Source: Nitrososphaerota archaeon
GTDB taxonomy: Archaea > Thermoproteota > Nitrososphaeria > Nitrososphaerales > Gagatemarchaeaceae
NCBI GenBank assembly: GCA_027887005.1
Contig: JAPCJI010000011.1
Span: 1-39,236 of the forward strand
Length of the DNA: 39,236 bases
Direction of reading: 5' to 3'
The translations under genes were made by a program, and so were the position numbers. The notes under the pieces were generated by a model that saw only the letters and a program-made list of their open reading frames with translations, searched no databases and was not told where the DNA came from. Shown here piece after piece: positions 22,935 through 30,848 of this stretch (positions within the stretch are counted from its first letter, which is position 1; every line of letters starts with the position of its first letter).

Positions 22935-24096
22935 TTCTGGAATAGACTCCAAGGAAGTGGTCGCCGAGCCGGTTCCACGGAAGGTGACCCTGAATGGCGA
23001 CATCGGCGCGCTCCACGAAGCGGAGCGCCCCCTGGGGAGGGAGGTACCGGGTAAGGTTTGATGGGGGGAGGAGTATCCCGACCCCGTAGACACTCTTCAA
23101 CCTGAAGTAGCCCGAAAGGGCCGCAGATACGTCTGCCACCGAATACGCGTTGGAAGCGACACAGAACCTCGACTTGCCAACTGGCACTGGATTACGGAAT
23201 CGCGCGAAAGCCATCGAAGGCCTCAGCCTAAGAGAGTAGCCGAGGATCTCGTACATACAGTACCTGTTCCAAACGCCGAGTACGAGTTCACCATCATTCT
23301 TGATGAGCCGATGAAGACCGTCAACCATAGCCCCAAGCCGGGGCTCAGTGTTGACCGCGCCGTAGGTCGAATACGCGCCGTCAACCTTCTCTATGCCAAG
23401 CCCCTTGACGACGCTCCTGATTTCGTACGGCCTGCAGTGCAGCGGAACAACACTGTCCTCTAGTCCCTCACGACGAGCCTTCTTCATCATTACGTCGAGC
23501 ATTCTAGATGATATGTCGCAGGCAAGTACTTTGACGCCGCGCCTTGCTAGGCTAAGCGTTTCAGTGCCCGTGCCGCAGCCTACCTCAACAACTTGATCAC
23601 CGCCACCGAAGAGACTGCGAAGGAGACTTACGGAACGATTCCGAAGCCACAGATTCATCGGATTCCCAAAAATATGGCTGTCGTAGGTCTCTGCAACGCC
23701 GTCGAACGCGGCTTCAAGGTCAGAGTAGACCAGCTCGTCATAAGCTTCCGGTTCCTGGTCCAGAAGTTCGATTTCGACGTAAGTTGATTGGCCCCAATAG
23801 CGCTTCCTCACTTCCACCTCCCCGTATTTTCTGGTGAACGCCCCAAGAACGGGGTCCTTCAAGGAGTTCACCCGCACAAATCTTGCCTGCCCCTTCCATC
23901 GGCTGTTGCCTCCTGTGACGGTCAGAGAGGAATTCCGTTCCAGATTTGCCACCCAGTCCTGTCCGGTCCCCACCTGAGGGAAGACGACCATCCGTCCCCC
24001 GTACATCACGTACCTTACTAACACAGGATGAGGCTTCCCCGTTTTCCTCCCAGTGGTAACGAGGCGCACATACTGCCCGGCGTCGCTCAACGTCAA
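22927..24096 (-). CDS. Fusion: F420/FMN-binding split-barrel domain plus SAM methyltransferase
   Basis: 389 aa with two domains. Residues about 1-115 (VRLVTTGRKTGKPHPVLVRY, MVVFPQVGTGQDWVANLERN, WKGQARFV) resemble the deazaflavin(F420)-dependent nitroreductase/Ddn split-barrel family. Residues about 130-389 are a class I methyltransferase: YDSHIFGNPMNLWLRNRS, motif I VVEVGCGTGTETLSL, ACDISSRMLDVMMKKA, then GAYSTYGAVNTEP. I do not know this combination as a described fusion. It lies between glycosyltransferase genes in a tight operon (19 bp after, 8-bp overlap before). It may couple reduction and methylation of an isoprenoid or glycolipid intermediate; that is speculation. Confidence 0.82.
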   Translation of the reverse strand: MTLSDAGQYVRLVTTGRKTGKPHPVLVRYVMYGGRMVVFPQVGTGQDWVANLERNSSLTVTGGNSRWKGQARFVRVNSLKDPVLGAFTRKYGEVEVRKRYWGQSTYVEIELLDQEPEAYDELVYSDLEAAFDGVAETYDSHIFGNPMNLWLRNRSVSLLRSLFGGGDQVVEVGCGTGTETLSLARRGVKVLACDISSRMLDVMMKKARREGLEDSVVPLHCRPYEIRSVVKGLGIEKVDGAYSTYGAVNTEPRLGAMVDGLHRLIKNDGELVLGVWNRYCMYEILGYSLRLRPSMAFARFRNPVPVGKSRFCVASNAYSVADVSAALSGYFRLKSVYGVGILLPPSNLTRYLPPQGALRFVERADVAIQGHLPWNRLGDHFLGVYSRNA

Positions 24097-24115
24097 GAAA
24101 ACCCCAGTGAGACGC

Positions 24116-25888
24116 TTAAACGTTCGCAGGCATATTGCCCGAACCCGTCCTCCGGGGCCTCAAATCTGCGAAAAGGTATACCAGATACACAACGGTTGGA
24201 ATCAGACCTGCCACCAAGATGAAGAGCGTCGACGTTCCATAGAAGTAAGAGACTTTGAGTTGCTCTGCTATTGATGCGCCAAAGGTGAACTGATCGGGGA
24301 GGAGTATGGGTGAAACAAAGTAGAATGCGTTGTAAGAAAGGGCGACGAATATCAAGGGGAGTGCCGTGAAGACAATGGTGGCCAACTTTCGCCCCCTTAT
24401 CATGAGCAACGGAATTATCCAATAGAAGTACTGCGGATTCACGTAGTTGTAGGTCAGGAAGAAGACAAGTATCGAAATGGTGAGCCATTTCGTCACGTCT
24501 TGCGCCCTTCTCCAATACATCCACCCCAACATCGCGAAATACGCAGGAATGCCCACGACCAAGAACATGGGGACGGGAGGGGCCTTGAGGACAAAGAGTA
24601 CCTGCTGCCACGTCAGCCCATTGACGCTGAACTGGCCTGCGTAGGTGGGAATACCCCTAGCGTACACGAAAACGGATAGACTCTCGACCAGGTTTCCGTA
24701 GGCGCCATAGAGCGCAAGCGTCACAGCGAGGGCCGGGAGAATCGCAAGGAGCGGCTTCAGGGCACCCCCCCCTTCACGTCTCAATGAGACCACGAGCAGT
24801 ATCGGTATCAACAACACCGGCCAAACCTTGACCGCCGCGCCAAAGGACGCGAGCGCATAGGCATGATACGGTCTCCCTTTCTGAAACATGTAGATGGAGC
24901 CGACTGCAAGAAGCGTAGCAATCGGGTCGAGCTGCCCCCAAACGGTTGCGACCAGAACCACGAGGGGATTGGCTACCCATTTGACCACGAGAGTTTGATC
25001 TCCTGACATCCTCCCTACGAGTACACCTGTCCAAATGGCGGACACTACCATGGGAATCTTGAGCAACAGGACGAGTAGGGGGAGAGTCGGCGGGATGTAG
25101 GCTTGCCATACGCTGTACACCGCAGTCGCCCACCCAGGGTAGGTAAGCGCCGGGACACTGGGTAGTGTGGCGCCAGTGAAAAGCTGGTAGAGCGCGAATG
25201 AAAATGCGCTGTAGACCGCGTAAAGCGGGGGGTATGCCCACTTGAGCGCGCCGGGGTACACAGGTGGATTGCCCGCATCGAACGGGTTGACATGCTGGAG
25301 AATCCTCACTCCTGAGCTCAAGAGGAAGTAAACGTCGTACCTCTGACCTGTGAAAGGGGCGACGGCCAGATAGAGCCCCGCCGCCAGCAGGATGAATTTC
25401 TTCCTCCCGAGGCTCTTCCCGAAGAAGTAGAAGAGCCCCAGGACAACTCCTGCCAATGCATAGGAACCGATTGCTTCCGTGAATGCCGGGGGGTCGGAAA
25501 TAATCGAGAATCGAGATTCGGGGGAGGTGCAGTTTCCGCTGACCGCCCTTATGGAGTTCTCGCCCTGGTGCGCCCAGGACGTATCCAAACCCACATCCGC
25601 TTCTGTGAATCCGATCACGTTTCCTCTGAAACTGTCGAGTCCGCGCCACACCGTCCCGTTGAAGTACTCGAGGATGATAGTCTGGTTGACGAAGGCGAAC
25701 GAGTAGTTCACGTTCACAATCTCAGAGAACGCGACCGTTCCCTGGCTAGGCAGGCTAGAACCGGGGTAGTTCACCAACGGGGGCTGTGCTACGATTGAAA
25801 TGTCGCATCCCTGTGCCGCGACCGTAGACGCGGGTCCCAGGAGCACGATTAGGAGGGCCGCCGTTGTCGCGAAGACTGCCTTCTTCAA
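24116..25888 (-). CDS. GT87-like polyprenol-phosphate-dependent membrane glycosyltransferase with extracytoplasmic N-terminal domain
   Basis: 590 aa. Signal peptide (about 1-25, ending VAAQG), then about 125 residues of Asn-rich beta-type extracytoplasmic domain, then about 11 membrane helices. The membrane part begins near 140 and contains QRYDVYFLLSSGVRIL, HVNPFDAGNPPVYPG and KWAYPPLYAVYSA, the typical GT87/DUF2029 mannosyltransferase stretch with an acidic pair after TM1. Such enzymes use polyprenyl-phosphate sugars on the outer face of the membrane. The added N-terminal domain is unusual. Operon with the fusion protein and GT2 downstream and the phosphatase upstream. Confidence 0.83.
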   Translation of the reverse strand: MKKAVFATTAALLIVLLGPASTVAAQGCDISIVAQPPLVNYPGSSLPSQGTVAFSEIVNVNYSFAFVNQTIILEYFNGTVWRGLDSFRGNVIGFTEADVGLDTSWAHQGENSIRAVSGNCTSPESRFSIISDPPAFTEAIGSYALAGVVLGLFYFFGKSLGRKKFILLAAGLYLAVAPFTGQRYDVYFLLSSGVRILQHVNPFDAGNPPVYPGALKWAYPPLYAVYSAFSFALYQLFTGATLPSVPALTYPGWATAVYSVWQAYIPPTLPLLVLLLKIPMVVSAIWTGVLVGRMSGDQTLVVKWVANPLVVLVATVWGQLDPIATLLAVGSIYMFQKGRPYHAYALASFGAAVKVWPVLLIPILLVVSLRREGGGALKPLLAILPALAVTLALYGAYGNLVESLSVFVYARGIPTYAGQFSVNGLTWQQVLFVLKAPPVPMFLVVGIPAYFAMLGWMYWRRAQDVTKWLTISILVFFLTYNYVNPQYFYWIIPLLMIRGRKLATIVFTALPLIFVALSYNAFYFVSPILLPDQFTFGASIAEQLKVSYFYGTSTLFILVAGLIPTVVYLVYLFADLRPRRTGSGNMPANV

Positions 25889-25914
25889 CCGGGGCCTCGA
25901 TCTGTTTGGATGGC

Positions 25915-26412
25915 TTATGGCTTTACAGTCGAGGCGTAGTTGCGCACAGCATCCTCCTGAGACCGTTCGACGAATTCTGGCTTGACTTCTCTCAGAGTCC
26001 TCATTGCTTCATCGGCGCCCACTTTCTTCTCTTTGATCAGATAAGCCGCCAGCACGCAACCTGTCCTGCCCTCCCCCGCGAGGCAGTGCACGAGCACAGA
26101 CTCTCCCTGTTCCAACTGACCCCTGATGAAGGAGACCGCCGCGTCAAGAGCCGCCGCCCCTGGCGCGGCGTGGTCGTTCATTGGAATGTGATGGGTGACA
26201 ATCGAAAGCCCTTGCGCCCAGGCCGCAGGCAGCGCATCTTCAGTGAGAGTGAGTATGACGCCTATCCCCTGATCAGCTATCCACTCTACCTGACTCCTCG
26301 AAGCCGGATAGCCCGACCCGGCGAGCCTGCACTTCTCGATCCAAACGAAACCAGTCGGCTGGTCAGTAACCTTGGCTCTGAGTTTCCTTAGGAACACTCC
26401 TCCGGTCCCCAT
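25915..26412 (-). CDS. Dual-specificity protein phosphatase
   Basis: 165 aa. The signature loop VHCLAGEGRTGCVLA gives catalytic Cys110 and Arg116 (CX5R), with the probable general acid Asp80 in HIPMNDHAAP. N-terminal WIEKCRLAGSGYPASRSQVEWI matches archaeal DUSP/PTP proteins. It dephosphorylates Tyr/Ser/Thr or a small phosphorylated ligand. Located 26 bp upstream of the GT87-like gene in the same operon, it may control glycan assembly or simply share the promoter. No membrane segment. Confidence 0.9.
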   Translation of the reverse strand: MGTGGVFLRKLRAKVTDQPTGFVWIEKCRLAGSGYPASRSQVEWIADQGIGVILTLTEDALPAAWAQGLSIVTHHIPMNDHAAPGAAALDAAVSFIRGQLEQGESVLVHCLAGEGRTGCVLAAYLIKEKKVGADEAMRTLREVKPEFVERSQEDAVRNYASTVKP

Positions 26413-26458
26413 GATGGCCCACGATGAAGATTCGGTCGGATATAGACGTGCTTGCCGT

Positions 26459-26752
26459 TCAGCTTTCGAGGACTTCGAGCTTTCCGTACTTGCCCACGTT
26501 CAGGCGGAGCTCGCTCCGGAAGCTGTTGGTGTAGCCGTTCGTGACCCTGACCTTCGAGCCCTGCTTGACCATGTCAATCTGGTCGTCCCAGAGTGAGAGC
26601 TTGATCGTGCCGGTCTCGTCCTTCAGCATGCAGTCAGCCACCCTCGCCTCCCCTCCGGTCCTGAGGTTGACGGTGCGGGGGTCGGAGATCTCGGTTATCT
26701 CGCCCTCAGCGTCCACCCTTCTCATCCCATCGCGCAAATCCTTGACGTTCAT
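26459..26752 (-). CDS. Single-OB-fold ssDNA-binding protein (archaeal SSB/RPA-like)
   Basis: 97 aa consisting of one OB fold: MNVKDLRDGMRRVDAEGEIT, EISDPRTVNL, VADCMLKDETGTIKLSLWDDQ, KQGSKVRVTNGYTNSFRSELRLN. This matches short archaeal SSB/SOSS-B/RPA-like nucleic-acid-binding proteins that coat single-stranded DNA. No acidic C-terminal tail or zinc finger is present. First gene of a minus-strand run leading to the phosphatase. A clear TATA box precedes it. Confidence 0.9.
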   Translation of the reverse strand: MNVKDLRDGMRRVDAEGEITEISDPRTVNLRTGGEARVADCMLKDETGTIKLSLWDDQIDMVKQGSKVRVTNGYTNSFRSELRLNVGKYGKLEVLES

Positions 26753-26777
26753 TTGTCTCTCTTTGGTCTTTCAAGGG

Positions 26778-26788
26778 CCATATATAAC
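26778..26788 (-). promoter_or_regulatory. TATA box of the OB-fold gene
   Basis: GTTATATATGG on the minus strand, about 30 bp upstream of ATG 26752, predicting a very short leader. Confidence 0.65.
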
Positions 26789-26851
26789 ATTGAAGCGTTT
26801 GCATCCTCCCTCGAAACCGTTTAATCAGAAAGCATTCGCGGCTCCCCAAGA

Positions 26852-27886
26852 ATGACTCCGAGCTTGGCAGATGCTGGGCTCCTTACTCTCTCATTCCTGA
26901 TACCTCTTCTGGTGGTCGTGGTCGCAATGCCCGCTTACATCAGGTACCTCACCCGTTCAGGCAGGGTGGCCGATGACGTGCATAAGCAGCCCGTGACGAA
27001 GGTGCCTCTGCCCGCTGGACCACTTCTCCTTGCAGGCGCCCTCGCGGGCGAAGTGCTGGTCTACGCAGCCTTCGGTTCCCTGGTCCCCGTGGCCGTCATC
27101 GGTGCAGCCGCCATCGCGTTCGCGATCGGATTGGCCGACGACCTCTACGTCCTGGGAGGGAAGACCAAGCCCCTCCTTCTTCTCTTCGCAGCGGCCCCCC
27201 TCGTACTCCTCGTGATGGTCCAGACCAACCTCTACTTGCCTGCCCTAGCCTTCCCGATATTCGGAATGACCAGCGAACACTTCAGCATCTACACCGCCCT
27301 GGCGATAGTTTCCTTCCCGGTCGTCGCCAACGCCTTCAACATGATGGACTCGTTCAACGGAGAGATCTCCTGGTTCACCCTGCTCGCGACGTCCGCCCTG
27401 CTCTTCGCCGTCGTACTGCACGCATCCTTCGCTTCCGGATTCTCGCTTGCAAGGGTCGCTGCGACCCTTCCACTGCTCGCCGTCGCCGCAGGGTTCCTCA
27501 TCTTCAACAGGTTCCCATCCAGAGTCTTCGACGGGGACAGCGGGGCCTTGATGTTCGGCGCCATGTTCGCAGCCCTGGCGGTCACTGGAGGGGTCGAAAT
27601 AGCGGCCATGGTGGCGATCGTTCCCGCAATTCTGAACTCCTTCTACATCCTGTCAAGCGTCAGAGGCTTTGTGGAACGGAGGACGATGAAATCCAGGCCG
27701 ACCTATATGGGCGAGGACGGGCGCCTCTATGCCTCACCCGAGGCCGGAGCCCCGGCCACCCTGGTCAGGATGCTGCTGCTCGACGGCCCGATGTCAGAGA
27801 GGGAGCTGGTCAAAGCGGTGGCCATTCTCACCGGCATTGCCTGCGTGCTGTCCGGGGTCACTTCACTGATGACCTGGGTGTTGTAG
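26852..27886 (+). CDS. UDP-GlcNAc:polyprenyl-phosphate GlcNAc-1-phosphate transferase (ALG7/AglH-like)
   Basis: 344 aa with about 10 membrane helices. Transfers HexNAc-1-P from a UDP-sugar to dolichyl-type phosphate, starting a lipid-linked glycan. PNPT-family motifs: DDVHKQPVTKVPLPAG (Asp41-Asp42), GLADDLYVLGGKTK (Asp96-Asp97), NAFNMMDSFNG (Asn163, Asp166, Asn169) and FPSRVFDGDSGAL (Asp227, Asp229). A TTTAATC element about 30 bp upstream suggests a short leader. Placed with nucleotide-sugar biosynthesis genes, it probably starts the N-glycan or glycolipid made from the sugars encoded downstream. Confidence 0.92.
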   Translation: MTPSLADAGLLTLSFLIPLLVVVVAMPAYIRYLTRSGRVADDVHKQPVTKVPLPAGPLLLAGALAGEVLVYAAFGSLVPVAVIGAAAIAFAIGLADDLYVLGGKTKPLLLLFAAAPLVLLVMVQTNLYLPALAFPIFGMTSEHFSIYTALAIVSFPVVANAFNMMDSFNGEISWFTLLATSALLFAVVLHASFASGFSLARVAATLPLLAVAAGFLIFNRFPSRVFDGDSGALMFGAMFAALAVTGGVEIAAMVAIVPAILNSFYILSSVRGFVERRTMKSRPTYMGEDGRLYASPEAGAPATLVRMLLLDGPMSERELVKAVAILTGIACVLSGVTSLMTWVL

Positions 27887-27887
27887 T

Positions 27888-28142
27888 ATGAGACTCGTTC
27901 CCCTAGTCGGCATCGTCACCATCGCCTGGCTCCTAATCATCGGAGAGGTGTACCTCTTCTTCAACGTGATTCTGGCCTTCGCACCCCCCATCCATGAGCT
28001 GGGGAGCCTGACGGCACTCGCCCTCCTGAAAGTGGGGTCCACCCTTGGGCTCGGTGCGCTCTGGTTTGTGGTGATGTCCACCCTGGCGGAACTCTACACC
28101 AGTTCGAGGATCAGGCGCCTGACTCCCAGGCCTTCATCCTAG
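27888..28142 (+). CDS. Small two-TM membrane protein
   Basis: 84 aa beginning 1 bp after the AglH-like stop. Two hydrophobic helices (about 4-30 and 38-67) are followed by a basic tail (RIRRLTPRPSS). No family recognised. Tight spacing implies a partner of the GlcNAc-1-P transferase. Its last 32 bp overlap the convergent acetyltransferase gene. Confidence 0.8.
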   Translation: MRLVPLVGIVTIAWLLIIGEVYLFFNVILAFAPPIHELGSLTALALLKVGSTLGLGALWFVVMSTLAELYTSSRIRRLTPRPSS

Positions 28143-28593
28143 CGTCGAACTCCTTCCTAGTGTAGGCGACCTTCGCCGGGACGCCCATAACCACCACCCC
28201 AGGGGGCACGTCCTTGGTCACCACAGCCCCCATGGCTACGACACTTCCCTTGCCTATGGTCACGCCTGCCTTGATGACCGCCCGGGCCCCGATGACCGCT
28301 CCGTCTTCGATTCTGACCCCAATCATCCTCTTGCTCGGCGGGTAGGGGTCGTTGGTGAGCACGGCCGCGGGTCCGATGAACACGTTCTTGCCTATCCTCG
28401 ACAGCGGCGGGATGTAGGCGCTCCCCTCAATCTTGGTCCCACTCCCTATGCGGACGTCGTAGTCCACGTGAGCCAGCGACCCGATCTTCACGTTGTCTCC
28501 TATCACCGTCTTCGAACCCACCATGGCGAAGTGCCATATCTTCACCTTCTTCCCTATCTTCGCGTCTTTGGCTACGAAGTTGACTGGCTTCAT
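28111..28593 (-). CDS. Left-handed beta-helix (hexapeptide) N-acetyltransferase
   Basis: 160 aa dominated by hexapeptide repeats ([LIV]GxxxxI), such as AKIGKKVKIWHFAMVG, IGDNVKIGSLAHVDYDVRIG and AVIGARAVIKAGVTIGKGS, ending in VTKDVPPGVVVMGVPAKV. This matches WbpD/WlbB-type acetyltransferases that acetylate the amine of UDP-3-amino sugars with acetyl-CoA. It lies 4 bp after the Gfo/Idh/MocA dehydrogenase, the partner that makes the 3-keto intermediate in WbpB/WbpD pathways. The aminotransferase expected between them is not in the window. Confidence 0.88.
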   Translation of the reverse strand: MKPVNFVAKDAKIGKKVKIWHFAMVGSKTVIGDNVKIGSLAHVDYDVRIGSGTKIEGSAYIPPLSRIGKNVFIGPAAVLTNDPYPPSKRMIGVRIEDGAVIGARAVIKAGVTIGKGSVVAMGAVVTKDVPPGVVVMGVPAKVAYTRKEFDARMKAWESGA

Positions 28594-28597
28594 CCTC

Positions 28598-29536
28598 TCA
28601 CTTCAGGTAGATCGGGGTCCCTGACGAACTCGAGGCCAGGACTGCCTCGGCAATCCTCGTGGTCTTGAGACCGTCCTCGCCTGTGACGAGGGGCTGTCTC
28701 TTCTCTTCGATCGCCCTCGTGAACTCCTTCATTTCGAGCATGAGCGGCTCCTGGACGGTCATCTTCGGCACCGTGGTCACGTTATCCTGATGGATGCTCT
28801 GCTGCTGGGTCACGAAGTCCACGTCGATCACTCCTCCAGAGAAAACCGCCGTCAGCGTCCTGACCCTGTTCGGCGTGATCCAGTTGGTCACCAGGAACGC
28901 GGTCTTCTGCCCCGAGAATCCCAGAAGTATCGTCGCGAAGTCCTCGTGCTCGATGGGGTCGTAGAAAGCCCCGACCCTGGCAAACACCACTTTCGGTTCC
29001 TCCGCGAAGAGCCACCGGGCCGTGTCTATGTCGTGCACCGACGCGTCCTTGACGATTCCCACGTCGCCTATGTTCTCCCCCCTCTTGTTCTCCCTGTGGA
29101 ACTCCAGCAGTATCAGCTCTCCCATCTTGCCCGTAGAGATGCTCTTCTTGAGTTCCGTGATCGGGGGATTGAACCTTTCGATGAATCCCACGGTCAGCGA
29201 CCTGTTCGCCTTCTTCGCGGCCTCGATCAGGCTCTCTCCATCCTTGGTCGTCGTGGTCATGGGCTTCTCGACGAAGGTGTGGAGCCCGGCGGCCAAAGTC
29301 TGCGACGCCATGGCGAAGTGCGTTGACGCAGGGGTGCAGATGGTCACCGCGTCGAGCTTCTCCTTCTTCAACATCTCACCGAGCGAGTTGTAGGCCGGCA
29401 CGTGGAAGCTCTTCGAGAACTGGTCAGCGCTTTCCTTGTTCAGGTCGCAGATTGCGGCCAGGGACTGCAGCTCGCTGAGGACCCTCACATGGTTCTTCCC
29501 CCACCCGCCCGTTCCGACGACTCCTACCCTCGGCAT
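28598..29536 (-). CDS. Gfo/Idh/MocA-family dehydrogenase, probable UDP-sugar 3-dehydrogenase (WlbA/WbpB-like)
   Basis: 312 aa. N-terminal Rossmann motif GVVGTGGWGKNHVRVL, catalytic EKPMTTT, then FIERFNPPITELKK and VKDASVHDIDTARWL, typical of the WlbA/WbpB subgroup that oxidises C3 of UDP-GlcNAc(A) with NAD. Same operon as the acetyltransferase. A TATATCG element (about 29560) centred about 27 bp before ATG 29536 suggests a leaderless mRNA. With the acetyltransferase it would produce a 2,3-diacetamido sugar nucleotide, inferred from gene pairing. Confidence 0.88.
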   Translation of the reverse strand: MPRVGVVGTGGWGKNHVRVLSELQSLAAICDLNKESADQFSKSFHVPAYNSLGEMLKKEKLDAVTICTPASTHFAMASQTLAAGLHTFVEKPMTTTTKDGESLIEAAKKANRSLTVGFIERFNPPITELKKSISTGKMGELILLEFHRENKRGENIGDVGIVKDASVHDIDTARWLFAEEPKVVFARVGAFYDPIEHEDFATILLGFSGQKTAFLVTNWITPNRVRTLTAVFSGGVIDVDFVTQQQSIHQDNVTTVPKMTVQEPLMLEMKEFTRAIEEKRQPLVTGEDGLKTTRIAEAVLASSSSGTPIYLK

Positions 29537-29579
29537 CAGTTGACGCGCTCCCGCCCGATGCGATATAGGGTTATGCGGC

Positions 29580-30710
29580 TCACTCCCTCCTTAGGCTTGG
29601 AGTGGCGAAGATCAGGGTGATCTGGAGCTCTCTGTGCCCCTTGCGTGCCACCTTCAGCGCCTCGTAGTCCTCCTTCGAGCAGGCTATCACCACGTTGTGC
29701 TTCAGTGGGTCGAGGGCCTCCGACCCTCCCCTGAGCTTGGGACCGGACACGATGTCCACGTCAGTTACGTAATCCCTGAGCCTCTGCTGAATGCTCTCTG
29801 CCACCTGGAGCCTTTCCCCCCGCATTTCATACCTGTCCAGAGTCCAGAGCAGGCCTATCTTCGTCCTGCTTGCCTTGAGCTCCTTCTCCTTCAGGACCTC
29901 TCTCGTCTCGTCCACGACATACCTCACGTAGTTCTCGAAGCTCTTCAGGGTAGCCCCGGCGAGGTAGGAGATTGACTCCCCGGTCTCCTCGCTGGCCTGA
30001 ATCGCCTTCAGTTCAAAGAGGTGCTTCGCGAACTCGTCGATGTAGACCTCGGAAGCCTTCTGGAGGAGGACGTTGGCCTCCCTCGCCCGCCTGGCAAGCT
30101 CTATCTCAGTCACCGAGGCGATGGCTTCTCCCATCACGGACGAGGCATACTCGAGTTCGGCAGAGAAGATGTTCTGCGAGTTCTCCGTGAACCCCAGCGT
30201 CTCGAGGGGCTGCTTCTCCTTTATTCCTGCAATGGACACCACGGCCGGCTTCGGGTCCCCCGGCCTTAGGGGCATGTAGGCGTAGGTCAAGGTCGTCCCG
30301 ATCTTCAGACCGGTGTGCTTCTCGACCATGGTAATGTTCTCCGAGTTCCCTCCAGGCCCGGTGGGGAGGGCGTTGACCAGAGTGACTCCCTTGGTCAGGT
30401 ACCTGCAGAGGTCTCTCAGCTTCGACCCAGCCTCGATAAGCGTCTCGTCTGCGGGCCTCCTCAGCTTCGGGGCGAAGAAAATCACCTGAGCTTCTCCCAG
30501 GACCTGCTCAAGCGGCTTGAAGCTGAGCAGGGGTTCGGCACTCATCAACTCCTGAAGGTCGGGGTTCTTCCGAAGGAACGCCGAGTCGAGCTCCATGGCC
30601 ATCTGGAGCGACTCATCCACAATGGTCACCTGGGCCCTGTCGACGATGGCGGCCGCGAGCCTGTATCCTTCGCTCGTGAGACCGTACATCGCCACCTTGA
30701 TCTTTGCCAA
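29580..30710 (-). CDS. Nucleotide-sugar dehydrogenase-like Rossmann protein (divergent, catalytic Cys motif not found)
   Basis: 376 aa from TTG. The N-terminus KIKVAMYGLTSEGYRLAAAIV with the VTIVDES strand resembles the NAD-binding part of UDP-ManNAcA/UDP-glucose dehydrogenases, and TGPGGNSENITMVEKHTG fits their substrate-loop region. A helical middle (ELARRAREANVLLQKASEVY) matches the dimerisation helix. However, the GFGGxCxPKD catalytic-Cys loop of that family is absent. It may be an inactive paralogue, a regulatory subunit or a dehydrogenase of another class. Upstream of the WbpB-like gene on the same strand (43-bp gap), so probably linked to nucleotide-sugar synthesis. Confidence 0.7.
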   Translation of the reverse strand: MAKIKVAMYGLTSEGYRLAAAIVDRAQVTIVDESLQMAMELDSAFLRKNPDLQELMSAEPLLSFKPLEQVLGEAQVIFFAPKLRRPADETLIEAGSKLRDLCRYLTKGVTLVNALPTGPGGNSENITMVEKHTGLKIGTTLTYAYMPLRPGDPKPAVVSIAGIKEKQPLETLGFTENSQNIFSAELEYASSVMGEAIASVTEIELARRAREANVLLQKASEVYIDEFAKHLFELKAIQASEETGESISYLAGATLKSFENYVRYVVDETREVLKEKELKASRTKIGLLWTLDRYEMRGERLQVAESIQQRLRDYVTDVDIVSGPKLRGGSEALDPLKHNVVIACSKEDYEALKVARKGHRELQITLIFATPSLRRE

Positions 30711-30848
30711 AAGCCTGGATATGCCCGCCCGCCCGATTCTAATTATACTTTGAAAGGACTAGGTCGCGGTCGTCCGGCCTGGTCTTCCGAGTATTGCGGA
30801 ACATGGGTTTAATTCACAAAGCGTCAGCGGTTACGTCTAGGGAATACC

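Noticed and set aside
22935-23093. Extension of the second GT2 gene to 23093
   Set aside because: The added residues are an out-of-frame shadow of the fusion protein; the family N-terminus begins at ATG 22934.
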